Source of the DNA: Bizionia sp.
GTDB lineage: Bacteria; Bacteroidota; Bacteroidia; Flavobacteriales; Flavobacteriaceae
Length of the DNA: 56,352 bases
Direction of reading: 5' to 3'
Assembly: GCA_020631395.1 (NCBI GenBank)
Contig: JAHDHI010000027.1
Coordinates: forward strand, 1 to 56,352
Positions within the stretch are counted from its first letter, which is position 1. The number at the start of each line of letters is the position of its first letter. Both the position numbers and the translations under genes were made by a program. The notes beneath the pieces are model-generated. The model was not told the DNA's origin, made no database searches, and saw only the letters and a list, made by a program, of their open reading frames with translations. Below, piece after piece: positions 25,245 to 33,068 of this stretch.

Positions 25245-25638
25245 TTAATAGTTGTTTTAAATGTTGGTGTAATCTGTGTCAAGTCCTCTTTCTTGCATAT
25301 TCTCTATTCTTCCCTTACAGTCATAAGCATTTGAGTACGTCTAAGTTTTTTCCTCTCGAACCAGTTGTCACCAAGCTTACGAGAGGCTTGTGGCATTCCT
25401 TGATTGCGTTTTGGACAATGTTGGCCTTCTATTGAGATCCAAGCTTTCATAACTACTTTTTTCAACATTGTTTTCTTTGTGGGGTAGGGTATTCCCTTTC
25501 GTACTTGTTACATCTATACTGAATTAGTTCAGTCTGATTTTAGGTTGCATCGTGTTTTTGAATTTTAAGATCAATAGGGATTTACGATCTACAAGGAATC
25601 AAATCACATTTTTACAAGTGACTTATAATTGGATTTTG

Positions 25639-25681
25639 AGGCTGTTTCGAGGGCAGCCTTTTATTTGACTACTGTTTTAAA
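25639..25681 (+). repeat. Hairpin plus conserved tail, copy 2
   Basis: The stem AGGCTG/CAGCCT (25639-25659) leads into the same tail as copy 1 (TTTATTTG, two variable bases, TACTGTTTTAAA). The stem differs in sequence from copy 1 while the tail is kept. Confidence 0.6.
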
Positions 25682-25784
25682 CACTATTTACACTAACTTG
25701 AAAATAGGCAACAATTGATTTTTAGCGCAATGATGGCGGTGGAAATGTCTTGGAATATTCCCCGTTTGTTTTTTTTCTTTTTTA

Positions 25785-26846
25785 TCAGTGATTGACTGTA
25801 TCGTACAATTTCATCTTTTGCTTTAAATACTCATCAAACACTTGATTAATAGTGTCTTCGTAACCCTTGAATGAGGTGGTTGTATCATTTGTTACATGTG
25901 ATTCAATGGCCTTGGATGCAGAATTTGCACAATAGATCGCGTTTGAAATTCCGTGAGACGACAAAGGATCGAGTGCTATTGCTGCATCTCCTATGGCCAG
26001 CCAATTGGAACCAGAAATTTGTGAAGCTCTGGATGAATTGGCCTTTCCACCAACTACCTTGCAATTGCCATCGTCGGCAAGAAAATCTTTCAACAGTTTG
26101 GTGTTCGAGAGTATGTCTTTCCAATTCCGATACTCTTTTAGTCGTGGGAGTATGGGACTTCCTTTTTGTGTATGGAGGGTCATGCCGTTAATCCGTTCGT
26201 TCAAGGAAGAAACAATGCCCCATCCGTTCTCAAAAGATTCTACAAATACTGGATGAATCAATTGGGGATGCTTGAAATAGGGTAGGTGGCAGCTCAATGC
26301 TACTTGGTTGTCGAACGATTCGCTTATAATTCCAAGGTGCTTTAAAACGGCTCTATTTCTACCAGTTGCATCTACTATGATCCGACTGGTTATGGTTTGT
26401 ATGACATTGTTGGATTCAATCCTGACGGTGACATTTTCATCCGACCGATCTATGTCTATTAGATTGTTGAAATGCATTACATTGCCAGTTACCAATGCTT
26501 CTAGGTCATTCAGCAATTTTTTCTTATTCAATTTCAGGCCATGCTTGTATGGATTGTGGTTGAAGAAATTGTCGGTGGTGACGCTATCTGAATTCCAAAG
26601 GGAATGATAACCAAAGGTCTTACTGGCGCTTTTTGAAAAAAGCGCCAGTAAGTTCAATGATTCCAATAATACCAATGTAGAAGGTGGTATTGTTTCCGGC
26701 AATTCGAATGTCTTTCGTTTTTCTACACGATTCAACACGACATGGTCAATGTTCTTTTCCTTTAAGAGAATTGAAAGGATTAGACCCGAAATGCCATTGC
26801 CAACTATAACTACATCTGTACTCATTATTGAAGGGGTTATGTTCAT
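25785..26846 (-). CDS. FAD-dependent oxidoreductase, LodB-like maturation partner of the quinoprotein oxidase
   Basis: A 353-residue flavoprotein. The FAD-binding Rossmann motif VVIVGNGISGL (Gly16, Gly18, Gly21) opens the protein, and the second FAD motif WLAIGDAAIALDPLSSHGIS lies near the C-terminus. This GD-x-x-x-x-DPLSSxG form is typical of tryptophan-halogenase-like and LodB-type flavoproteins. It begins seven bases after the stop of the LodA-like gene. In known lodAB pairs the flavoprotein is required to make the cysteine tryptophylquinone cofactor of LodA, and I infer the same role here. The start may be the ATG at 26846 or an internal Met eight codons later, directly before STDVVIVG. 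Confidence 0.87.
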   Translation of the reverse strand: MNITPSIMSTDVVIVGNGISGLILSILLKEKNIDHVVLNRVEKRKTFELPETIPPSTLVLLESLNLLALFSKSASKTFGYHSLWNSDSVTTDNFFNHNPYKHGLKLNKKKLLNDLEALVTGNVMHFNNLIDIDRSDENVTVRIESNNVIQTITSRIIVDATGRNRAVLKHLGIISESFDNQVALSCHLPYFKHPQLIHPVFVESFENGWGIVSSLNERINGMTLHTQKGSPILPRLKEYRNWKDILSNTKLLKDFLADDGNCKVVGGKANSSRASQISGSNWLAIGDAAIALDPLSSHGISNAIYCANSASKAIESHVTNDTTTSFKGYEDTINQVFDEYLKQKMKLYDTVNH

Positions 26847-26853
26847 TACTCTC

Positions 26854-29355
26854 CTAAAGGAAAACTAGGAAAAAGCTGGAAGCACCTTGTGAACCTCCAA
26901 ATAAATCCGTGTACGTGGTTGTTATTTCTACGCGTTGGCCAGCATACTGCTTAAACTGTTCAGTAAGGTCAATCGGAGCATTTGGAATTATCCTCCCAGA
27001 ATTTCCATGGCTGTAATCAAATTCATAGACTTTGTTTCCGTTTACGGTGATTGTCACTTGGTCATCCACATACGTCGTTCCAGTTCCATCTGGTTCACCA
27101 GAGAGTATGACCAGTTTGTCGGATGGAATCAACACGTCCTTTACGGTGTTGGAGTAAAACGGTGTGCGTCTTGGTGCAGGTTCACTCGGGTATGCTGCTC
27201 CTAGCAAAATAGGTTGATCGTCTTCTACGTCTTTACCATCGAAAGACACGTATACCGTTTTGGGATAGCCTTCCAGATCCAATTTTCGAGCTGCGACTGT
27301 TCCTATTTGATCCCATTGATAAACCATGTTGATCAACCCATTTAAATAGCCTCCTTCCGCATGGTATCCAACATAGCCGGTATCTGTGGTTTGAAGCCAA
27401 GGCTGTCTGCTTGCATAGATATTGCGTTTGGTGTCAGGTAAGGTATTGGAGTCCTTTATGGCCTTGTAGCTTTCGTTTGTCAAAACGTCTATTGGAAGAT
27501 TTGCTGCCCACCAAGCTGGTACAGGGTATTGACTTTTGGTCCATACAGCCTGACAACTCCCTGCATCGGACTGCCATGGGATTCCCATCCATTTGGTAAG
27601 GTCTCCAGGTGTTATTTGCCATAGCCAATATTCTGGATTCTTTGAATCCATTGAGTTTCTCACATCTTCGGGAGTCATCAAGAATCCAAAGTCATTGAAG
27701 AATATCTTGTCTTGTACTTCTCTGCTTGCAGAATTGATCCGAACTTCCCTCAAACCAAAAAGATCGTATTTTTGGATGCCATTGACAGAGTCGAATGTCA
27801 ATGAATTCTCGGAATACATTTGAGCATGACGCATTGGCCAGGTCAACTCCACACCAGGGTGGAATCCTCCACCGTACAAGGTTTCCAAAACAGCACGAGT
27901 CATTAACAATGGCGCCTTCTTAGGATCTGCTGAAGCTTTTACGAAATCACTTTGGTAGTATTCGCCCAATTCTATCATGTTCGAAGGGTTGTGCTTGGCT
28001 AATTCTGGTGGTGTTGTAAAGTTGCCTTTGCTCCATTGCTCCAATTGATCGTAGAGCATTGGCGGAATGGCAAACCATTGTGCCGGGCTACCTGGATAGT
28101 TTATCCCATCACCAACATAATAGGGCAATTTCTCTGGAAGTGCTGGGATGCCTAGAGCATCAAAATCCGTGACGTCCTTACTCGGTATGATGGCTTCATT
28201 TATATAATCGTATCTGGGGTTTCTGAAAAGCGTAAAGATGGCCTGGCGTATTTCTTGGCTTTCAGGGCCAGGTGTGTAGAGGAAATCGAAGTTGCCTTTG
28301 TATGTTAACTTGTCAATCACTTCTTTGAACGAAGGTGCTAGGAAATCACTTAGGTTGACCCATTGCATTTGGTAGAATTTGAAGAACAAGGGAAGTACCA
28401 TGCTCAAACAAGAGGCTTCATTCGTTTTGAGTTCGCCCGGAGCGGCTCCAGTAACCAAATCATACAAAGACGAAATTGGATTGATTTGTGGTGCATAGTC
28501 TGGTGGAGCACTTGCAATCCATGCAGCTGCTTCCGGGCCATCCAAGACGATGGTCTCTCCGCCGCCTCTTGGTGTTAGTTTTGCCGTTACCCTACCGTCG
28601 CAAATGTCGTCATACCAATTCGAGTTGTCGGCGAAATCCGTATTGAGATCCGATGGATTCAAAGAGGCGGAAACACCATCTCCACTATAGAAAATGAGCG
28701 ATCCATTCGTATCTGGATTGCTGCCATCTTCATCGTATTCAATGGTACCTAGCTTCACCGATTTAGGGACGGTTCTCATTTTATTGGCGATATTGCTTGT
28801 TTCTCCAACACGAGGGAAGGGGAAGAGGCCTTCAAGCTCCATTCTGTTGTTGGCAAGGGAAACGGATCCGAAATTAGGGCCGTTTACAAGCTCTTTCCTT
28901 GAGTTGGGAATACCTTTTTCTTCAACGCCCTCACTTGGAATGTTTGGATTTCGAGAACTTGCACTTATGCCTGGCGCAATGCGATCCTCATAAAATTTCT
29001 TGCTTAAATTCTTGTTGTTCCCTTCCATGTTGACCGAGAGGTCCAAACTGTTGTTGAAATCATACCAAAATGGCTTTTTGTTGGCTACTTCGACAAACCA
29101 TTGAATATCGTAATCGTTGGGGCTTATCTTTTCCAAGGGATTCCCTTGGTTGTCACATTTGTATATGTAGAATCGTTGTGCTTGCTTTTTTAAAGCACCA
29201 TCCGATGTATGTGGTTTAATGTCTGTTTCGAATAAATTTTTCCAAGGTACTTCCGGACTGAATACAACATCTTCCTTTGTTGCTGGTCCATTTCCCATAC
29301 GAGCTATTCCTATGGATGGGTAAATTCTAAATGAGGGGTTTTTCTGGTCTTTCAT
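26854..29355 (-). CDS. LodA/GoxA-type quinoprotein amino acid oxidase (CTQ cofactor)
   Basis: An 833-residue oxidase of the LodA family, whose known members oxidise lysine or glycine and release hydrogen peroxide and ammonia. The N-terminal signature SFRIYPSIGIARMGNGP is diagnostic. The cofactor is built from a cysteine and a tryptophan. The candidate cysteine is Cys601 in IPWQSDAGSCQAVW, and the partner tryptophan is probably Trp653 in ASRQPWLQ, placed by comparison with the order in LodA. Length exceeds LodA from Marinomonas (about 726 residues). There is no signal peptide; some family members are nevertheless found outside the cell. The LodB-like gene follows directly and a membrane coiled-coil gene precedes it by 43 bases. 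The substrate amino acid cannot be told from the sequence. Confidence 0.9.
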   Translation of the reverse strand: MKDQKNPSFRIYPSIGIARMGNGPATKEDVVFSPEVPWKNLFETDIKPHTSDGALKKQAQRFYIYKCDNQGNPLEKISPNDYDIQWFVEVANKKPFWYDFNNSLDLSVNMEGNNKNLSKKFYEDRIAPGISASSRNPNIPSEGVEEKGIPNSRKELVNGPNFGSVSLANNRMELEGLFPFPRVGETSNIANKMRTVPKSVKLGTIEYDEDGSNPDTNGSLIFYSGDGVSASLNPSDLNTDFADNSNWYDDICDGRVTAKLTPRGGGETIVLDGPEAAAWIASAPPDYAPQINPISSLYDLVTGAAPGELKTNEASCLSMVLPLFFKFYQMQWVNLSDFLAPSFKEVIDKLTYKGNFDFLYTPGPESQEIRQAIFTLFRNPRYDYINEAIIPSKDVTDFDALGIPALPEKLPYYVGDGINYPGSPAQWFAIPPMLYDQLEQWSKGNFTTPPELAKHNPSNMIELGEYYQSDFVKASADPKKAPLLMTRAVLETLYGGGFHPGVELTWPMRHAQMYSENSLTFDSVNGIQKYDLFGLREVRINSASREVQDKIFFNDFGFLMTPEDVRNSMDSKNPEYWLWQITPGDLTKWMGIPWQSDAGSCQAVWTKSQYPVPAWWAANLPIDVLTNESYKAIKDSNTLPDTKRNIYASRQPWLQTTDTGYVGYHAEGGYLNGLINMVYQWDQIGTVAARKLDLEGYPKTVYVSFDGKDVEDDQPILLGAAYPSEPAPRRTPFYSNTVKDVLIPSDKLVILSGEPDGTGTTYVDDQVTITVNGNKVYEFDYSHGNSGRIIPNAPIDLTEQFKQYAGQRVEITTTYTDLFGGSQGASSFFLVFL

Positions 29356-29398
29356 TTCTTTTTGTTTTAATTGTTGATAGCGGTTGTTTTAATGCCGT

Positions 29399-29908
29399 TT
29401 ATTTTTTGTCAGTGTGTGCCTTTATCCTTCTTTCCACTCTGTCCGTAAAGAATGTTTCAAATCCGTTCGATTCAATGGCCTGATCTGATATCACAATGCC
29501 AAAGGCTTCTGCAATTGTTTTCTCAACTTTCTTCTTCTGAGAAATCGCTTTTTCAGTACCGATATTGTCCAACAGTCTTAGCTTGTTGGAAATGTAGGAC
29601 TTGATGTCTTCGTCCAATACTTTGAGTTGATCAGCGGTTACATAGTCCTTCAACCTTTTAGGTAGCTCATTTTCCAAATAATCCGATACGACATTCATTG
29701 ACATTTGGAGTATTTCGCTTCTACTTTCTTTTTCCTCTTTCTCCTTGTTCAAAGTCTCTAGCTTTTTCAAACTTTCTTTTTCAAGCATACGCCTTTCAAG
29801 AGCATTTTCTCTGCGTATCTGTTTGTTTGTCACTATCAATTTCATAACAATGAGAACGAGTCCAAGAATTGCGGCAGTCAAGCTTATAAAGGTTATGTGA
29901 TTTTCCAC
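29399..29908 (-). CDS. Membrane-anchored coiled-coil protein of the lodAB operon
   Basis: A 169-residue protein of unknown function. Residues 5-26 are one hydrophobic helix (TFISLTAAILGLVLIVMKLI). A long charged coiled coil follows (roughly 30-70, rich in Glu and Lys: ERRMLEKESLKKLETLNKEK), and then a helical domain with EILQMSMNVVSDYLENELP. The topology suggests an inner-membrane anchor with the bulk in the cytoplasm. It precedes the LodA-like gene on the same strand with a 43-base gap, so co-transcription is likely. No such partner belongs to the classical two-gene lodAB pair, as far as I know. It might localise or gate the oxidase. Confidence 0.75.
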   Translation of the reverse strand: MENHITFISLTAAILGLVLIVMKLIVTNKQIRRENALERRMLEKESLKKLETLNKEKEEKESRSEILQMSMNVVSDYLENELPKRLKDYVTADQLKVLDEDIKSYISNKLRLLDNIGTEKAISQKKKVEKTIAEAFGIVISDQAIESNGFETFFTDRVERRIKAHTDKK

Positions 29909-30119
29909 GGTCTGTACTTTTTGGTTATATGCAAGATAACTTGCATGTAAACACGATTGCGTTTGTTTTCCTTATCTAAATAATGTTTGCCAAGTAGCGA
30001 GAGTGTCCGTACCCTAACATTATTTGTTATGAAAGTTACAGAAGTTAATCTTCAAAAGAAATACGTAGTTATACGTGTTTTTTGTTTTGAAAACAGAGAC
30101 CTCGTAGTCTACGGATTGA

Positions 30120-30262
30120 TCAGTTATTGTAATCAGAACAGTATGTAATCGGCATTGACAAATATGTTGGTTGTCCTTTGTATCTTGAAACATTCAACCG
30201 TTGTTCATGTCCGTGACTGAGGTATTCCTATTTTGAAATGTCTTGTTTGTAGGATTGCTAGA
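30120..30262 (-). pseudogene. Decayed T9SS sorting-domain fragment, copy 1
   Basis: On the minus strand the reading QDISK, stop, EYLSHGHEQRLNVSRYKGQP aligns with the C-terminus of the polysaccharide deacetylase at 39033 (QDIAKKEYLRGEHQLQLDVS, RWKGQPIYLVMS). One in-frame stop and a lost tail show it is a relic. DNA similarity is evident, for example CTTGAAACATTCAAC near 30184 and again at 34481. No upstream coding part remains. Confidence 0.72.
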
Positions 30263-30265
30263 ATG

Positions 30266-30300
30266 AATAAAAAGAGGCCTGACACGAGGCCAGGCGTTCT
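30266..30300 (-). terminator. Terminator after the 522-residue protein gene
   Basis: On the minus strand GCCTGG-CCTCGTGT-CAGGC, or alternatively GGCCT/AGGCC, is followed by CTCTTTTTATTC. It lies 20 bases beyond the stop of the gene at 30321-31889. Confidence 0.6.
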
Positions 30301-30320
30301 TCTAGATAAACATACTGTTA

Positions 30321-31889
30321 TCAGTGCTGTGGTTCACCGGAGTCTCCATCTGGTATGGCTGTATAAAGCTTAATGCTTTTAATGGCGCCGGCCACTCGTT
30401 TTCCATTGACCATCTTGGTTTTTGTTATCGTGGTTAGGCATGTGTTCCCCTTTCCTCCGTCGGTTCCCAAAGAAAGAATCACTTCGTTTTCGTCTTTGTC
30501 GATAAAGCCTACAATGTACATCAAAGGCACAATGGTTAAATCTTTATAGGATGTGCCGTGGTATTCTACCTCGGAGCTGCTTTTAATCACAATCGTTTCA
30601 TTCGATGCCGCAGTGACTTTCAGCGGAGCTCCAGCAAATCCCATCAAAGGTACCACGTTGAGTAAGCTTTCCCCTTTGAATTGGGCGACGTTATAACTAC
30701 CTGAAATACTCACAACAGAGCCATAGTAGCTACCAACATGTGAGTAGGCGCTTTCGTATTGGCGTGTGAAATTGATTGTTAGATTTCCCCCTATAGGGTC
30801 GGTGATGGGAATGGTAAGCACCCAGTTGTTTCCACTTTGCTCGAATGTCATGCTGTTGTCAAAGGTATAGACAGTGGAGGAAGTACCATCCAAAGAAACG
30901 CCTAGAGTGACCTTGTGAACTTCTGAACCGTCGTTGTGGGTTTTGTACTCTCCTTCGATTGATATGAATGCATTGTCAAATACTTGGGAGCTTGAATTAA
31001 GGCGATAGAACCCTGCAAACTTGGCTAGTTCCTCACTTGCTGCATTTGTTCCATTAACAGGCTTCATCACGGGAGTAGTCGTCACTGTCTGCAATGAGCG
31101 GGGGATGGATAAATTGGGGGTTTTCATGGAAAAGAGATCGTTGCACACCATGCCTCCTTTTGCCGATGTTCCCATGATAATGCTGTAATTCATCTTTGCG
31201 TCTAATGGGTTGTTGAAAGAGAACACATACATGTTAAGGTTGTAGATGAAAATATTCACATCCTGAAGCTGACCTCCACTGCCTCCAATATTGTTGTAGT
31301 TGTATTGCAGTGTGTTGTCCGTCCCTATCTTTAGGATTTCATCCCCTTTTCCTTTGTCTTCGTGGTACGTGCCGGCATACATTTCCATCGGAATGGGGTT
31401 GTTGTAGGTTTTTCCATTGATATTTAAGATCGCCCCACTGGCTCCTTCGGTTACCTTTCCTTGAAAGGAAGAGGTGATTTCTTGATTGTTGTCTTTGCGT
31501 GTGAATTCAAGCGTAAAATTTGGTACACCACTATCTATACCAGCCTGAGCTGTCAGTGTAGTGCCTTTCCAAGTCACGGTTTCGAAAGCTCGGTCAGGTC
31601 CGGTAAGATGATACACATTGGAAGTAATGCCATCTGGTGAATAGATTAGTGCTACGTGAGGAGTGATCTCACCGTTTTTAACTAGTAGGTTAGTATCAAT
31701 GGTAAGGAAAGAGCCAGTACCATTAAGAGCATAGTAGCCGTTGAAGGAGATTAATGGCTCAGCTTCCCCGATAGGATTTGCATAAGGAGTATCGTTCTTT
31801 GAAATCTTCAAAAGATAGTTGTGAAGTTCAGTAGTGTTTTCAGCAGAGGTGCTGGTTGTTTGAACAGGTAAAATTGTTGAATTTGACAT
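30321..31889 (-). CDS. Protein of unknown function with two related beta-rich domains
   Basis: A 522-residue protein not matched to a family. It has no signal peptide (MSNSTILPVQTTSTSAENTT), no membrane helix and few cysteines. It contains an internal duplication. FNGYYALNGTGSFLTID, VALIYSPDGITSNVYHLTG and VTWKGTTLTA near residues 48-115 reappear as FAGFYRLNSSSQVFDNAF, VTLGVSLDGTSSTVYTFD and NNWVLTI near residues 295-365. Each half continues with a similar run ending in GxxG and YNVA/Y-rich segments. The pattern suggests two beta-sandwich or beta-barrel domains. It is a single-gene unit with its own terminator, adjacent to the lodAB operon on the same strand but 411 bases away. Function is open. 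Confidence 0.75.
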   Translation of the reverse strand: MSNSTILPVQTTSTSAENTTELHNYLLKISKNDTPYANPIGEAEPLISFNGYYALNGTGSFLTIDTNLLVKNGEITPHVALIYSPDGITSNVYHLTGPDRAFETVTWKGTTLTAQAGIDSGVPNFTLEFTRKDNNQEITSSFQGKVTEGASGAILNINGKTYNNPIPMEMYAGTYHEDKGKGDEILKIGTDNTLQYNYNNIGGSGGQLQDVNIFIYNLNMYVFSFNNPLDAKMNYSIIMGTSAKGGMVCNDLFSMKTPNLSIPRSLQTVTTTPVMKPVNGTNAASEELAKFAGFYRLNSSSQVFDNAFISIEGEYKTHNDGSEVHKVTLGVSLDGTSSTVYTFDNSMTFEQSGNNWVLTIPITDPIGGNLTINFTRQYESAYSHVGSYYGSVVSISGSYNVAQFKGESLLNVVPLMGFAGAPLKVTAASNETIVIKSSSEVEYHGTSYKDLTIVPLMYIVGFIDKDENEVILSLGTDGGKGNTCLTTITKTKMVNGKRVAGAIKSIKLYTAIPDGDSGEPQH

Positions 31890-32176
31890 AGTTTATAGAA
31901 AGGTTGTGCTGCAAGGCAGCTGATTAATAAATTCTTTGTCAAATTTCAAAAGATTAATGTAGAAGGATAAAAGAAATGTAATAAAGCTCTACATCTTTGC
32001 CGCAAGAGAGGATAAACTTAGTATAAGAATAATATGATTACGTTTTAAATTGAAAAAAAGTATAGGATTCCAACGAATAAAGTAAAACGGGTTATACTTT
32101 ATCGTATATGGGTTTTAGATTTACTGCCTTTTCAATGTGTTTATTATTATGTGTTTAAGGTTATGTGGGAACCATT

Positions 32177-32770
32177 TCATTTTCTTTTTATTATTTCAAA
32201 TATTCCCAAAGTCAGAATAGTAATTATTACGCCTTGTAGGAATATCATTCCAATTCCAATTCCAATTCCAATTCCGAATGCGAATAAATCTATTAATTCA
32301 ACATTTCCATTTTCTAATTCAGAATTTCCATTGTTGGGCAAATAGTCTCGATGAAAACTAGTCACAATTATTACAAAACGCTCAAAATACATTCCGATTT
32401 TCATTGCAAATGCTACAAATAGAACATACAAAAATTTTGAAGCTAATTTTTTAATGAGTAAAGTAAAAGGTAAAATTAAAGCTGATAGAGACATCATCCA
32501 ATATGCCCAAGCATAAGGTCCAGTTGCTCGGTCAATAAAAGCATACTTGTCTGGATTTGTAGCCATTCCAATAAGATAGGAAGTCCACGTAATTATAGTA
32601 TAGATAACAATTGTCCAACGAATTAAATTCAGGGTTTTCTTTGTTTCAAATCGGTTTTTGAAGAAGAGTTCGACAAGGATTAAAGTCAGAATTATTGGAA
32701 TCAGACAGTAAATCAGATTTGCATCAATTATTTCGATTATCCTTTTATATAATTCCATTTTTTGTTCCAT
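32177..32770 (-). CDS. Short membrane protein resembling the C-terminal part of ActC/NrfD-type subunits
   Basis: About 197 residues with five predicted membrane helices. The segment TGPYAWAYWMMSLSALILPF followed by VAFAMKIGMYFERFVIIVTS and FHRDYLP strongly recalls the end of ActC, the quinone-site membrane subunit of alternative complex III, where MWFERFVIIVTSLHRDFLP is typical. A full ActC is about 450-480 residues, so only the last third is represented. The start at 32770 (MEQKMELYKR) is a choice; 32758 is also possible. No partner act genes adjoin it. Near the C-terminus a run of GIGIGIGI is encoded by a hexanucleotide repeat. It is likely a stand-alone relative or remnant, not a working respiratory subunit. 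Confidence 0.65.
   Translation of the reverse strand: MEQKMELYKRIIEIIDANLIYCLIPIILTLILVELFFKNRFETKKTLNLIRWTIVIYTIITWTSYLIGMATNPDKYAFIDRATGPYAWAYWMMSLSALILPFTLLIKKLASKFLYVLFVAFAMKIGMYFERFVIIVTSFHRDYLPNNGNSELENGNVELIDLFAFGIGIGIGIGMIFLQGVIITILTLGIFEIIKRK
32247..32276. repeat. Hexanucleotide tandem repeat (ATTCCA)5 inside the ActC-like gene
   Basis: Five consecutive copies of ATTCCA (the last is ATTCCG) lie within the coding frame and encode alternating Gly-Ile in a membrane helix. Because the unit is six bases, slippage would change helix length without breaking the frame. Confidence 0.9.
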
Positions 32771-32834
32771 AATTGTCGTTCTTTTCCAAGGCATGATAAT
32801 TTGATTTTTGTTTCAAATTATAACTTGAAAAAGT

Positions 32835-32879
32835 GTAAACTATGTCCCTTTAACTTTGTAAACTATGTGCCTTTAACAT
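32835..32879 (-). mobile_element. Possible insertion-sequence end (two tandem 20-bp repeats)
   Basis: GTAAACTATGTCCCTTTAAC at 32835-32854 recurs at 32858-32877 with one mismatch and a 23-base period. Read on the minus strand it starts TGTTAAAG. Tandem subterminal repeats of this size near a TGT end are typical of IS21-family termini. No transposase gene is present, so this would be a solo end or relic. The assignment rests on resemblance only. Confidence 0.4.
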
Positions 32880-32887
32880 ACCATATG

Positions 32888-33068
32888 GCTTACAACGTTA
32901 CGTATAAGAAACGTAGGGCAGGTGATAAGCACTTTCGTTTTTAGCTAAATATAAATATTTTGCTTTCATCTTTTCTACTATAAACGCCAAATTTTATATT
33001 TAGCGGACTTTGTTAATATGCACAGAACTTTCGATTAAGCACAAATGCCCTATGTTTTTTATACCGTG
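32888..33068. repeat. Long imperfect inverted repeat (fold-back element)
   Basis: The arm CGTATAAGAAACGTAGGGCA (32901-32920) pairs with TGCCCTATGTTTTTTATACC (33046-33065) at 17 of 20 positions. Inner arms AGCTAAATAT (near 32943) and ATATTTAGCG (near 32996) also match. The element is about 170 bp, A+T-rich in the middle, and fills the gap between the ActC-like gene and the gene ending at 33069. It resembles the palindromic spacers seen between small orphan genes in flavobacteria, and loosely resembles integron attC sites. Confidence 0.6.

Larger units (their letters stand above)
24677..25784. other. Long noncoding stretch with hairpins and a duplicated module
   Basis: About 1.1 kb without a credible gene; the 66-codon frame at 25082-25282 (-) overlaps a terminator-like hairpin and has no family features. 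Three plus-oriented hairpins followed by T-rich tails lie at 24933-24966, 25209-25244 and 25639-25665. With no plus-strand gene upstream of them, they look like leftovers from deleted genes. Confidence 0.55.

Noticed and set aside
25082-25282. 66-codon open frame on the minus strand
   Set aside because: It overlaps a terminator-like hairpin, has low-complexity Lys/Leu-rich composition and no recognisable start context.
32247-32276. CRISPR-like short repeats
   Set aside because: The units are six bases, contiguous and without spacers; this is a microsatellite within a coding frame.
32835-32879. Start of a CRISPR array
   Set aside because: Only two 20-base copies with a three-base gap occur and no cas genes are present; an IS end fits better.
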